From NCBI RefSeq assembly GCF_902490045.1, contig NZ_CABUCJ010000005.1:1-47148 (forward strand): DNA of 47,148 bases, given 5' to 3'. The stretch comes from an uncultured Anaerotruncus sp. (GTDB lineage: Bacteria > Bacillota > Clostridia > Oscillospirales > Ruminococcaceae). The notes beneath the pieces are model-generated. The model did no database searches. It saw only the letters and a program-made list of their open reading frames with translations, and was not told the DNA's origin. A program made the position numbers and the translations under genes. Each line of letters begins with the position of its first letter. Within the stretch, counting starts at the first letter, position 1. This document shows, one piece after another, positions 13,610-22,263 of the stretch.

Positions 13610-14545
13610 ATGCTGAACTTCTATAAGACGGTGGACAACCGCATCCTGAAGATCGACGCGCCCGAGCCGGGCTGCTGGATTTCGGTCGTCAGCCCCACCG
13701 AAGCGGAGGTCGCCTACCTGACCGGCGACCTCGGCGTGGAGCCTGATTTTGTCCGTGCCGCGCTCGACGAGGAGGAGAGCTCGCGCATCGAGAGCGAGGA
13801 GGATCAGACCCTCGTCATCGTCGACTATCCTTCGGCGGAGGAGCAGACCGACGAGAACAAGACGCTGCTCTACACCACCCTGCCGATGGGCATCATCATC
13901 ACGCGGGACTATGTCATCACCGTCTGCCTCAACGACAACCTCACGATCATGGACATGGCGGAGGGCCGCGTCAAGGGGCTGCAAACCTCCCTCAAGACCC
14001 GTTTTCTGCTGCTGACGCTGCTGCGCATCGCGGCGCGCTTCCTCATCTACCTCAAGCAGATCGACAAGCTCTCCTCCACCACCGAGAGCCGTCTGCACCA
14101 GTCGATGCGCAACAAGGAGCTCATCCAGCTGCTCGGGCTGGAAAAATCGCTCGTCTACTTCTCCACCTCCCTCAAGTCGGACGAGGTTACGCTCGAAAAA
14201 ATCCTGCGCGGCCGCATCATCAAGCTCTATGAGGAGGACGAGGACCTGCTCGAGGACGTGCTGATCGAGGTCAAGCAGGCCATCGAGATGTGCAACATCT
14301 ATTCGGGCATCCTCTCGGGCATGATGGACGCCTTCGCGTCGGTCATCTCAAACAACCTCAACATCGTCATGAAGGTGCTCACCGCCATCACGATCGTCAT
14401 GGCCATCCCCAACATGGTGTTCAGTTTCTACGGAATGAACGTCTCGGGGCTGCCGTTCCCCGTCTGGTGGGTGCCGATCGTCATCTCGCTGATCATCGCC
14501 GCCATCGGCACCCTCATCCTCGTCAAAAAGGATATGTTCCACTGA
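13610..14545 (+). CDS. corA: CorA-family magnesium/divalent cation channel
   Basis: 311 residues, normal length. A cytoplasmic N-terminal domain of about 240 residues with long acidic helices (ETLEK-like EVTLEKILRGRI, EEDEDLLEDVL) precedes two membrane helices near the C-terminus. The signature YGMN sits between them, followed by PVWW; this GMN motif forms the pore mouth of the CorA family. The protein forms a pentamer that lets Mg2+ (or Co2+, Ni2+) in down the gradient. It is a single-gene unit with its own promoter, a structured leader and a terminator. Some GMN proteins export or carry Zn2+, so Mg2+ uptake is the likely but not proven role. Confidence 0.92.
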   Translation: MLNFYKTVDNRILKIDAPEPGCWISVVSPTEAEVAYLTGDLGVEPDFVRAALDEEESSRIESEEDQTLVIVDYPSAEEQTDENKTLLYTTLPMGIIITRDYVITVCLNDNLTIMDMAEGRVKGLQTSLKTRFLLLTLLRIAARFLIYLKQIDKLSSTTESRLHQSMRNKELIQLLGLEKSLVYFSTSLKSDEVTLEKILRGRIIKLYEEDEDLLEDVLIEVKQAIEMCNIYSGILSGMMDAFASVISNNLNIVMKVLTAITIVMAIPNMVFSFYGMNVSGLPFPVWWVPIVISLIIAAIGTLILVKKDMFH

Positions 14546-14564
14546 ATATCCGTCGTAAGGCAGA

Positions 14565-14594
14565 AAAAGAGCCGCCCTTTCGGGCGGCTCTTTT
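14565..14594. terminator. Bidirectional terminator between corA and nifU
   Basis: AAAAGAGCCGCCC (14565-14577) pairs perfectly with GGGCGGCTCTTTT (14582-14594), loop TTTC. The genes are convergent here. Confidence 0.92.
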
Positions 14595-14604
14595 GGGTTT
14601 TCAT

Positions 14605-15033
14605 TTACAGGCCGTGGCAGGCCTCACATTCGGTGATCGTCCCGACGATCGGGTCGGGGTCGACGCCGTTTTTGCGGTAGTAGTCGGCGAGCGCCGCCTT
14701 GACCGCCTGTTCGGCGAGCACCGAGCAGTGAATTTTGCTCGCGGGCAGGCCGTCGAGCGCCTCGACCACCGCCTGGTTGGAGAGCCCCAGGGCCTCCTCG
14801 ATGGTCGAGCCCTTGATCATGTCGGTGGCCATCGAGCTGGTCGCGATCGCCGCGCCGCAGCCGAAGGTCTTGAACTTCGCGTCCTCGATGACGCCGTCCT
14901 TGATTTTGAGGTACATCTTCATGATATCGCCGCATTTGGCGTTGCCGACCTCGCCCACGCCGTCCGCGTCGGGGATTTCCCCGACGTTGTGGGGGTTGGC
15001 GAAATGCTCGAGCACCTTATCCGAATATAACAT
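14605..15033 (-). CDS. nifU: Iron-sulfur cluster scaffold NifU/IscU
   Basis: 142 residues, IscU-type scaffold without further domains. It has the three cluster cysteines: KCGD, FGCGAA and KIHCS. The aspartate after the first cysteine is the usual conserved one. The short tail ends ECEACHGL, adding two cysteines that many clostridial NifU proteins also have. Built next to NifS, which supplies sulfur, it assembles [2Fe-2S]/[4Fe-4S] clusters for transfer to client proteins. The gene starts 24 bp after nifS in the same minus-strand operon. mnmA, a frequent third gene in related bacteria, is absent here. Confidence 0.95.
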   Translation of the reverse strand: MLYSDKVLEHFANPHNVGEIPDADGVGEVGNAKCGDIMKMYLKIKDGVIEDAKFKTFGCGAAIATSSMATDMIKGSTIEEALGLSNQAVVEALDGLPASKIHCSVLAEQAVKAALADYYRKNGVDPDPIVGTITECEACHGL

Positions 15034-15056
15034 TCTGCATCCAGTCCTTTCTATGC

Positions 15057-16250
15057 TTAGACCTTGAAGGTTTTTTTACCGGTTTGGATATCCTCCCACA
15101 GCGGGGACATCGCGCGGGTGCGTTCCACGACCGATTTGACCGCGGCAATGATCTGCTCGACGTCGCCGGGGGTGGTCCAGTCGGTGATCGTGAGGCGCAG
15201 CGAGCCGTGCGCGACCTCGTGGCAGAGTCCCAGCGAGAGGAGCACGTGGCTCGGGTCGAGGGAGCCGGTCGTGCAGGCGGAGCCGGAGGAGGCGCACACC
15301 CCCTGCATATCGAGCCCCAGCAGGAGCGCCTCGCCCTCCGCGCCGACGAAGGAGAGGTTCGCGTTGCCCGCGAGCCGCCGTTCCCGGTCGCCGTTGAGGC
15401 GGGAGAGGGGAAGGGTGAGCAGCTCGTCGATGATGCGGTTGCGCAGCGGGGTGACCTTGGCGATCTTGGCGGGGATGTCGGCGCAGGCGATTTCCATCGC
15501 GCGGCCGAGCCCGATGATCGACGCGACGTTTTCGGTGCCGGCGCGGCGTCCGCGCTCCTGCTCGCCGCCGTCGATGAGGTTGGGCAGCAGGATGCCCTTT
15601 CTGATGTAGAGGGCGCCGACCCCCTTGGGGGCGTGGAGCTTGTGCCCGGAGAGGGAGAGCATGTCGATCTTCTGGGCCTGCACGTCGATGGGGACGTTGC
15701 CGACCGCCTGTACCGCGTCGGTGTGGAACCAGACGCCCCTTTCGCGGCAGAGTTCGCCGATCTCGGGAATCGGCAGGATGGTGCCGACCTCGTTGTTTGC
15801 GTACATAATGGTCACGAGCGCGGTGTCGGGGCGGATGGCTTCCGCCACCTGCCGCGCCGTGATGAGGCCCCGCTCGTCCACCGGCAGGTAGGTGACCTCG
15901 AAGCCCTCCTTCTCGAGCGCCGCGCAGGCGTGCAGCACCGCGTGGTGCTCGAACACCGTCGTGACGATGTGTTTTTTGCCTTTGGCGGCGAGCTTGTGCG
16001 CCGCGCCCTTGATCGCCCAGTTGTCGCTCTCCGAGCCGCAGCCGGTGAAATAGATTTCGTTCGGCTGGGCGCCGAGCGCGGCGGCGACCTTTTTGCGCGC
16101 GTCCTCGATTGCAAAGCCCGCGCTTCGCCCGAGCTCGTAGATGCTCGACGGGTTGCCGTAGCCCTCGGTGAGCCAGGGCATCATCGCCTCGAGCACCTCG
16201 GGGGAGATCTGTGTCGTCGCGGCGTTGTCCGCGTATACAAACCGTTTCAT
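15057..16250 (-). CDS. nifS: Cysteine desulfurase NifS/IscS
   Basis: 397 residues, class V aminotransferase fold. It starts YADNAATT, as the family does, and contains EHHAVL (PLP stacking histidine), SGHKLHAPKG with the PLP lysine, and the mobile loop SSGSACTTG with the active cysteine near residue 327. The extended loop next to the cysteine marks the group I (NifS/IscS) type. It removes sulfur from cysteine as enzyme-bound persulfide and hands it to NifU, and perhaps to tRNA thiolation enzymes. It leads the nifS-nifU operon from a clear minus-strand promoter. Confidence 0.95.
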   Translation of the reverse strand: MKRFVYADNAATTQISPEVLEAMMPWLTEGYGNPSSIYELGRSAGFAIEDARKKVAAALGAQPNEIYFTGCGSESDNWAIKGAAHKLAAKGKKHIVTTVFEHHAVLHACAALEKEGFEVTYLPVDERGLITARQVAEAIRPDTALVTIMYANNEVGTILPIPEIGELCRERGVWFHTDAVQAVGNVPIDVQAQKIDMLSLSGHKLHAPKGVGALYIRKGILLPNLIDGGEQERGRRAGTENVASIIGLGRAMEIACADIPAKIAKVTPLRNRIIDELLTLPLSRLNGDRERRLAGNANLSFVGAEGEALLLGLDMQGVCASSGSACTTGSLDPSHVLLSLGLCHEVAHGSLRLTITDWTTPGDVEQIIAAVKSVVERTRAMSPLWEDIQTGKKTFKV

Positions 16251-16303
16251 TCGATTACCACCATTCTATCCGGAAATGTGAAGGGATGTTTGATTACATC
16301 TCA

Positions 16304-16332
16304 ATTGTATACCAATAAAGTATAATTTGCAA
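16304..16332 (-). promoter_or_regulatory. Promoter of the nifS-nifU operon
   Basis: On minus TTGCAA (16332-16327) and TACAAT (16309-16304) with a 17-bp spacer. Within the spacer, TATAC and GTATA form a dyad with a 7-nt centre, well placed for a repressor such as an Rrf2-family protein; the binder is unknown. Confidence 0.7.
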
Positions 16333-16348
16333 GGGGTTCCGCGAAAAA

Positions 16349-16798
16349 TCACGGATTTTCCCGCACCTTTTCGATCGCGGCGACCGCGAGCGCGTCGCAC
16401 CGTTCGTTTTCGGGATGCCCGTTGTGCCCGCGCACCCAGCGAAAGGTGACGTCGTGCTCCGCGAGGAGGGCGAGCAGCCGCTTCCACAGGTCGGGATTCT
16501 TGACGGGCTCGCCGGGGGCGCGCATCCAGTTTTTCTTCTGCCAGCCGTAGACCCAGCCCTTGGAGACCGCGTCAGCGACATATTTGGAATCGGTGGTGAT
16601 CGTGACGGCGCAGGGCTCCTTGAGCGCCGAAAGCGCCATGATCACCGCCGTGAGCTCCATACGGTTGTTGGTGGTCTGCTTTTCGCCGCCCGAGAGCTCC
16701 TTCTCGTGCCGCCCGAACCGCAGGACCGCCCCCCAGCCGCCCGCGCCGGGATTGCCCGAGCAGGCGCCGTCGGTAAAGATTTCGACCTGTTTACGCAT
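16349..16798 (-). CDS. rnhA: Ribonuclease HI
   Basis: 149 residues, standard size. Catalytic acidic residues are visible in TDGACSGNPG (first Asp), NRMELTA (Glu), TTDSKYV (Asp) and NERCDALA (last Asp). The basic protrusion KGWVYGWQKKNW and the conserved WVRGHNGHPEN are also typical. It cuts RNA in RNA-DNA hybrids, removing R-loops and primers. The ATG at 16798 follows GGAGGAACG; a longer frame from 16906 has no site. It stands upstream of nifS on the same strand with no evident terminator between. Confidence 0.96.
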   Translation of the reverse strand: MRKQVEIFTDGACSGNPGAGGWGAVLRFGRHEKELSGGEKQTTNNRMELTAVIMALSALKEPCAVTITTDSKYVADAVSKGWVYGWQKKNWMRAPGEPVKNPDLWKRLLALLAEHDVTFRWVRGHNGHPENERCDALAVAAIEKVRENP

Positions 16799-16987
16799 CC
16801 GTTCCTCCGTGCCGTAAAACTGCCGGTTTCCCGGCGATAGACACCGGAAAATATTGTAGACGATTTTGCTCTTTTTTACAAGGGGCGCGGCCGCTTTTTT
16901 GCGCACGAACGGCTGGGAAAAGTGTAAAGGAGGGAGATTTCGTCCATACTAGCGGTAAATCTGTTTGTACGGAGGGTTCCCCACCTG

Positions 16988-19226
16988 ATGAAAGCGGTCA
17001 TTATGGCGGGCGGGCAGGGCTCGCGCCTGCGCCCGCTCACGGAAAACGTCCCCAAACCGATGGCGCGGCTGTGCGGCCGCCCCGTCGTGGAATATATCCT
17101 CGAGCTGCTCGCGGAAAACGGCGTCTTTGAGAGTGTGCTCACATTGCAATACCTGCCCGAACGGATCACCGGCCACTTTGAGGGCGCGGAGTTCGCGGGG
17201 GTGAAGCTCTCCTTCTGTGAGGAGGAGACCCCGCTCGGCACGGCGGGCAGCGTCAAAAACGCGCTCGGGACGCCCGACGGCCCCGCGCTCGTCATCAGCG
17301 GCGACGCGCTCTGCGATTTTCCGCTGCGGCAGGCGGCGGAGGCGCACCGGGAGAGCGGCGCGGCGGTCACCATCGTGACCGCGCGGGTGGACGACCCGCG
17401 CGAATACGGGCTGGTCGTCGCGGACGAAACCGACCGGATCACCGGCTTCGTGGAAAAGCCCTCCTACGCGCAGGCGACGAGCGAACTGGCCAACACCGGT
17501 ATCTATATCCTGTCCCCCGAGGCGGTCAATATGATTCCCGAGGGCCGGAAATTCGACTTTGCGTCCGATCTCTTTCCCGCGATGCTCGAGCGGGGAATGC
17601 TCCTCAAAAACTGCACCCTGTCGGGCTACTGGTGCGACATCGGCGATCTCGGCGCCTACCGCCGCGCGCAGGCGGACCTGCTCGCGGGGCGGGTCCGGTG
17701 CCGGCTGCGCGGGGAGCGGGACGCCGACGGGAACTACTTCGCGGGCAGGCGGCCCGCGGGCCGGTACGAGCTGACGCCGCCCGTGTGGATTGGCGAAGGG
17801 GTGCGGATCGGCGATAACGCGCAGGTCGGGGAGGGCAGCGTGCTCGACGACGGCTGCACCATCGGCGCGGGCGCGCAGGCGCGGGGGAGCGTGCTGCTGC
17901 CCCGCAGCATGCTCGGCGGGCGAAGGCGCCGTCGTCGGCGCGGACGCGGAGGTCCGGGAGTGCGTCCGGGTGGCGGGCGGCGTGAAGGTCCCCGACGGCG
18001 CGGCCGTCTCCGACCATCTCTCGGCCAGAGGGGGCGCGGCCTGCGCCTTCGACGACGAGGGGATGTGCGGCGAGGTCGGCGTGGAGCTGACTCCTGAGCT
18101 CGCCGTGCGGATCGGCTGCGCGGTCGGCACCCTCGCCAAGGGCCGCCCGGTCGGCGTCGCCACGGGGGACGCGCGGTCCGCCAAGGTGCTCGGCGCGGCG
18201 CTCATCGCGGGGGTTCGCTCGACCGGCGCGCCGGTGCTCGATTTCGGAAGCGTCTTCGAGGCGCTCTTCGGCTTCGCCATGGGCTACAACGCCCTGACGC
18301 TGGGGGTCTACCTCTGCGGCGGAGAGCAAAACGCGATCAAGGTGCTCTGCGAGGCGGGGCTGCCCGCCACCCGCCGGGTCGAGCGGGAGATCGAGCTGGC
18401 GCTTTCGCGCGGGGAGTTCGCCCGCGCGGGGGCGGACGGGTTCGGCGACTGCGTGGACATGAGCGGCATCGGGGTCATGTACCTGACCGAGCTGCTGCGG
18501 CAGGCCCCCGACGGGCTTGACGGGATGCGCGCGCGGGTCGCCTGCGGAAACGCCGCCGCGGGGCGGCTGCTCTCCGACGTGCTCACGAAGCTCGGCTGCG
18601 AGGTCACCGAGGAGGCGGGGCTGAAGCTCACCCTCTCTGAGGACGGGCGGCGGCTGGAGCTCTCGGAGGGGGAGACAAAATTCGGCTGCCACCGGGCGGT
18701 GGCGGCGTGGTGCCTCGCGCAGTTCGAGCAGCAGGAGGACGTCGCGGTGGAAAACGACTTCCCGCGCGCGCTCGACGCGCTGGCCGGAGAGCGGGGACGG
18801 CACGTCTACCGCTATCTGCTCTGCCCGGCGGACGGCTCGGACGCGCAGGGCAGGAAGCTCGCGGCGCGCCAGCAGTGCGCGCGCGACGGGCTGATGCTCG
18901 CCGTGCAGCTGCTCGCGCACATGAAGCGCGGGGGGCTTTCGCTGCGCGAGCTCGACAAGCGGCTTCCCCCCTTCGCCGAGGCGGAGCGGACGGTGCCCAT
19001 CCGGACGCCGCCCGCGCGGGCGCTCGGGCAGTTTTCCGGGGAGCGCGCGGGGGAGGGGATCGTCGTGCGGGGCGACCGCGGGGTCGTGCTGCTGCGCCCG
19101 CGCAAAAACGGCGGCGCCATCCGCGTCTTCGCGGAGGCCGCGAGTTGGGAAATCGCGGAGGAGCTCTGTACAGATTTTACCAGACGGCTGGAGAGCTTGC
19201 TTGACAAAGAGGGAGAAATCGTGTAA
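16988..19226 (+). pseudogene. Sugar-1-phosphate nucleotidyltransferase/degenerate phosphomannomutase fusion, frameshifted
   Basis: One ancestral gene of about 745 codons now lies in two frames. The first (16988 to 17920) starts MKAVIMAGGQGSRLRPLT, a mannose-1-phosphate guanylyltransferase-type domain with EEETPLGTAGSV, ISGDALCDF and FVEKP, followed by left-handed beta-helix repeats (WIGEGVRIGDNAQVGEG). The second (from about 17921, ending 19226) resumes GEGAVVGADAEV and runs through a phosphomannomutase-like domain. One extra G in GGCGGGC (17918-17920) explains the shift; removing it restores SMLGGEGAVVG. The mutase half lacks the TASHNP phosphoserine loop (LCGGEQN instead) and a DGDxDR metal loop (SEDGRR instead), so even intact it may be a regulatory or structural domain. 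The shift may be real or a sequencing error. Confidence 0.8.
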
Positions 19227-19229
19227 AAT
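19201..19229 (+). promoter_or_regulatory. Promoter of rnjA
   Basis: A perfect TTGACA (19201-19206) and TAAAAT (19224-19229) with a 17-bp spacer. It overlaps the last codons of the nucleotidyltransferase gene and gives a leader of about 240 nt. Confidence 0.75.
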
Positions 19230-19235
19230 GTATAG

Positions 19236-19478
19236 AAATCATGTGTTCGTTTTACGCATTTTCACAATGCGTTTGATGGTAGAAGAATTCGGCTGACGGA
19301 ATTTCATCGCCTATCCTCTCACTGCGATTGATGTCCTTTCCGGCGGGGATGCTGACCCGTTTCGTGGATTGGGCATGACCGGGTAAGCAGTTGGAGGATG
19401 GGTTCTGATTTTGTGATCTTTTCTGCCGGATTTTGATAAGAGCAGATGCTAATTGCATAAAACATGGAGGTACATTTT
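19236..19478 (+). other. Long rnjA leader
   Basis: About 240 nt with no gene: no good ribosome site followed by a frame. ACCCG (about 19350) and CGGGT (about 19380) can pair. RNase J or RNase E transcripts may be self-controlled through their leaders, so this could be a regulatory region; no motif proves it. Confidence 0.4.
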
Positions 19479-21710
19479 GTGACAGATGAAAAAAAAGTCG
19501 GTGGAAAATTGACCGACGAACAGCTCGGCCTTGGGCTTGACGCGCTCGAAAAGCGTTCGGTCGTCGAACGCGGCGCGCAGAAGAAAAAGCCCCGGCAGCC
19601 GGTGAAGGAGGCTGCGGCCAAGCTGATCCAGAAGGCGCTCCCCAAGACGGAGACGCCGAAAAAAGCCGCGCCCAAATCTCCTGAGAAACAGGGGAAGGGC
19701 GCCGCCGGGGCGCAGAACGAAAAACAGGACGCGCCCCAGAAGCAGCAGAAACAGCCCAAGCAGGGCGCCAAGCAGCAGGCGGGTAAACAGCAGCCCCCCA
19801 AGCAGCAGGCCCCGAAGGAGCCGAACCGGAAACAGGCCCCCAAGCAGCAGGCGGCTCAGAAGTCCGCGGCTTCCGGGCAGCAGGCGCCCAAGGCGCCGAA
19901 AAAGCCTTCCAGGGGCGGCAAAAAGGCCCCGGTGGTCGTCGGCGCGACGATCGAGCTTTCCGAGCCGGGCAAGGCCCGCCAGGCGGCCGAGGCGCGCCAG
20001 GACGCGGGCAAACAGCAGGGCCGCAGACGCAAGGGCCAGAAGGAACAGCGCAAAACCCCGGTGCGTGTCATCCCGCTGGGCGGGCTTCTGGAGGTCGGCA
20101 AAAACGTGACGGTCTACGAGTGCATGGACGACATGTTCCTCGTCGACTGTGGCATGACCTTTCCGGATGAAAACATGCTGGGCGTCGACCTTGTGCTGCC
20201 CGACTTCACCTATGTGATGAAAAACCGCGACAAGGTGCGCGGCATCGTCATCACCCACGGCCACGAGGACCATATCGGCGCGCTGGCCTATTTCCTCAAG
20301 CAGCTCAACGTCCCCGTCTACGCCACCCGGCTGACCCTCGGACTCATTGAGAACAAGCTGCGCGAGCACGGGCTCTACGGCAAGGTCAAGCTCGTGCAGA
20401 TCGCCCCGCAGGAGACGATCAAGCTCGGCTGCTTCGAGGTGGAGTTCATCCGCGTCAACCACTCGATCCCCGACGCGGTCGCGCTCGCCATCCACACCCC
20501 GGCGGGCGTCATCATCCAGACGGGCGACTTCAAGATCGATTACACGCCGATCATCGGCGACATCATCGACCTCGCGCGGTTCGGCGAGCTGGGCGGCAAG
20601 GGCGTGCTCGCGCTGCTGTCCGATTCGACCAACGCGGAGCGTCCCGGCTTCACCCCCACCGAGGTGACGGTTGCCGAGAGCTTCGACAAGCTCTTCAAGC
20701 AGGCGGAGCACAAGCGGATCATCGTTGCGACCTTCTCGTCCAACATCCACCGCATGCAGCTCGTCTGCGAGGCGGCCGCCAAATACGGCCGCAAGGTCGC
20801 CGTCTCCGGCCGCAGCATGGTCAACACCGTGCTCGTCTCGACCGAGCTCGGCTACCTCAAGCCCCCCGAGGGGGTCATGATCGACATCGACGACATCAAC
20901 CGCTACCGTCCCGAGGACGTCGTCCTCATCACGACGGGCAGCCAGGGCGAGCCGATGAGCGCGCTTTCGCGCATGGCGTCGGGCGACCACCGCAAGGTGT
21001 CGGTCACCGCGAACGATTTCATCATCATCAGCGCGAACCCCATCCCCGGCAACGAAAAGACGGTCGGCCGCGTCGTCAACGACCTGATGCGGCTGGGCGC
21101 CGACGTGATCTACGAGCGGATGTACGAGGTGCACGTCTCGGGCCACGCCTGCCAGGAGGAGCTGAAAATCATGCTCGCGCTCACCAAGCCGAAGTTCTTC
21201 TTCCCGGTGCACGGCGAGTATAAGCAGCTCAAGCGCCACGCCGGCCTTGCGCTGGCGATGGGCATCCCGCCTGAAAACATCTTCATCGGCGAGAACGGAC
21301 ATGTCTTCGAGCTCGACGGCGTGTCGGTCAAGACGGGCGAGATCGTCCCGTCCGGGCGCATCCTCGTCGACGGGCTGGGCGTCGGCGACGTCGGCAGCAT
21401 CGTGCTGCGCGACCGCAAGCATCTGGGCGAGGACGGCCTCATCGTGGTGGTCACCACCATCGACGGGACGAACGGCCAGATCGTCGCCGGCCCGGACATC
21501 ATCTCGCGCGGCTTCGTCTATGTGCGCGAGGCGGAGGATATGCTCGCCGAGGCGCGCGTCGTCGCCAAGCAGACGATCGAGGGCTGCACCAAAAAGCACG
21601 TCAGCGACTGGGGCAACATCAAGACGCAGGTGCGCGATTCCCTCTCTTCCTATTTCTACAGCCGCACCAAGCGCAGCCCGATGATCCTGCCCGTCATACA
21701 GGAAGTCTAG
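19479..21710 (+). CDS. rnjA: Ribonuclease J with a long basic N-terminal extension
   Basis: 743 residues against about 555 for a usual RNase J. The first 185 residues are low-complexity, rich in Lys, Gln, Pro and Ala (repeats of PKQQA type, for instance APKQQA and KQQPPKQQ), probably disordered and able to bind RNA or the degradosome. The enzyme then begins VRVIPLGGLLEVGKN and contains the metallo-beta-lactamase motif HGHEDH (260-265), a beta-CASP domain with DSTNAERPG, SGRSM, GSQGEPMSALSRM, and the C-terminal FFPVHGEYKQL. RNase J has endonuclease and 5'-3' exonuclease activity and leads mRNA decay. The GTG at 19479 is preceded by GGAGG; the ATG at 19464 overlaps that site and is rejected. 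Confidence 0.95.
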   Translation: MTDEKKVGGKLTDEQLGLGLDALEKRSVVERGAQKKKPRQPVKEAAAKLIQKALPKTETPKKAAPKSPEKQGKGAAGAQNEKQDAPQKQQKQPKQGAKQQAGKQQPPKQQAPKEPNRKQAPKQQAAQKSAASGQQAPKAPKKPSRGGKKAPVVVGATIELSEPGKARQAAEARQDAGKQQGRRRKGQKEQRKTPVRVIPLGGLLEVGKNVTVYECMDDMFLVDCGMTFPDENMLGVDLVLPDFTYVMKNRDKVRGIVITHGHEDHIGALAYFLKQLNVPVYATRLTLGLIENKLREHGLYGKVKLVQIAPQETIKLGCFEVEFIRVNHSIPDAVALAIHTPAGVIIQTGDFKIDYTPIIGDIIDLARFGELGGKGVLALLSDSTNAERPGFTPTEVTVAESFDKLFKQAEHKRIIVATFSSNIHRMQLVCEAAAKYGRKVAVSGRSMVNTVLVSTELGYLKPPEGVMIDIDDINRYRPEDVVLITTGSQGEPMSALSRMASGDHRKVSVTANDFIIISANPIPGNEKTVGRVVNDLMRLGADVIYERMYEVHVSGHACQEELKIMLALTKPKFFFPVHGEYKQLKRHAGLALAMGIPPENIFIGENGHVFELDGVSVKTGEIVPSGRILVDGLGVGDVGSIVLRDRKHLGEDGLIVVVTTIDGTNGQIVAGPDIISRGFVYVREAEDMLAEARVVAKQTIEGCTKKHVSDWGNIKTQVRDSLSSYFYSRTKRSPMILPVIQEV

Positions 21711-21715
21711 GCGCG

Positions 21716-21866
21716 CGTGCTTTTGGCCCCCGACCAAAAGCACGTTAAGGAAGGGCGGGACTGCCCGGCCCGATGGGCCGGAGCGGCGCTTCGCGCCGAC
21801 GCCCGCCCGGCGCGCCTCATGGAGGGGGGGCGGGTCGTCCCCCTCCATGGACCACCCCCTGACAAG
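21716..21866 (+). repeat. Dense palindromic element after rnjA
   Basis: Several hairpins stand back to back: CGTGCTTTTGG with CCAAAAGCACG (21716-21744), GGCCC/GGGCC, GGCGC/GCGCC (loop TTC) and CATGGAGGGGG with CCCCCTCCATG (about 21819-21850). There is no open frame. It resembles REP/BIME-type extragenic elements, which limit mRNA decay or halt polymerase; whether it recurs elsewhere is unknown. Confidence 0.45.
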
Positions 21867-21876
21867 CAGCATACAG

Positions 21877-21905
21877 AAGCGGCCGCCCGATTGGGCGGCC
21901 GCTTT
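21877..21905. terminator. Terminator between rnjA and the GIY-YIG gene
   Basis: AAGCGGCCGCCC (21877-21888) pairs perfectly with GGGCGGCCGCTT (21893-21904), loop GATT. It has short A and T runs on its two sides; the genes are convergent. Confidence 0.75.
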
Positions 21906-21921
21906 GTTGTGCGGTTAACAT

Positions 21922-22263
21922 TCAGTAGGCGAGGGCGGGGTCGAATTTTTCCGCCCACAGCTCGCCGAGCGCGGCGAGATCGGCGCGGAACTCCTCGGGC
22001 GTCTGGGTCTCCTTCTGGGTGAGCTCGTCGAGCACCTCAAAGACGAAGGCGTCCTTTCCGCATGCCTTCCAGTCGGCCGAGAGCTTGTGCCAGTTGCAGC
22101 AGTCGGTCATTTTGGAAAACTCGAACTTGCCCTTCGAACCGGAGAGGTTCGTTTCGGCGGCGAGCAGGTAGCGGCCGTTTTGGGTGTTGCGGATGACGTA
22201 CACGCCGCCCGAAAGGGGGCGGCTTTTGTAGGCGTTCAGCAGCTCCTTTTTATGCATGTCCAT
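21922..22263 (-). CDS. GIY-YIG nuclease-like protein
   Basis: 113 residues. SGGVYVIRNTQNGRYLL matches the GIY-YIG core (GVYVIRN in place of GIYYI) and the later arginine/tyrosine positions are partly kept; CNWHKLSADWKACGKDAFVFEVLDEL is the usual rest of this short stand-alone type found in many Firmicutes. Because the catalytic core is divergent, nuclease activity is uncertain. The start overlaps the stop of the upstream gene as TGATG, so translation is coupled, with GGAGA as ribosome site. Function in the cell is unknown. Confidence 0.8.
   Translation of the reverse strand: MDMHKKELLNAYKSRPLSGGVYVIRNTQNGRYLLAAETNLSGSKGKFEFSKMTDCCNWHKLSADWKACGKDAFVFEVLDELTQKETQTPEEFRADLAALGELWAEKFDPALAY

Noticed and set aside
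16925..16970. Sporulation sigma-G-like promoter (GTGTA, then CATACTA)
   Set aside because: Only loosely matches the consensus and nearby genes are not spore genes; not enough to call.
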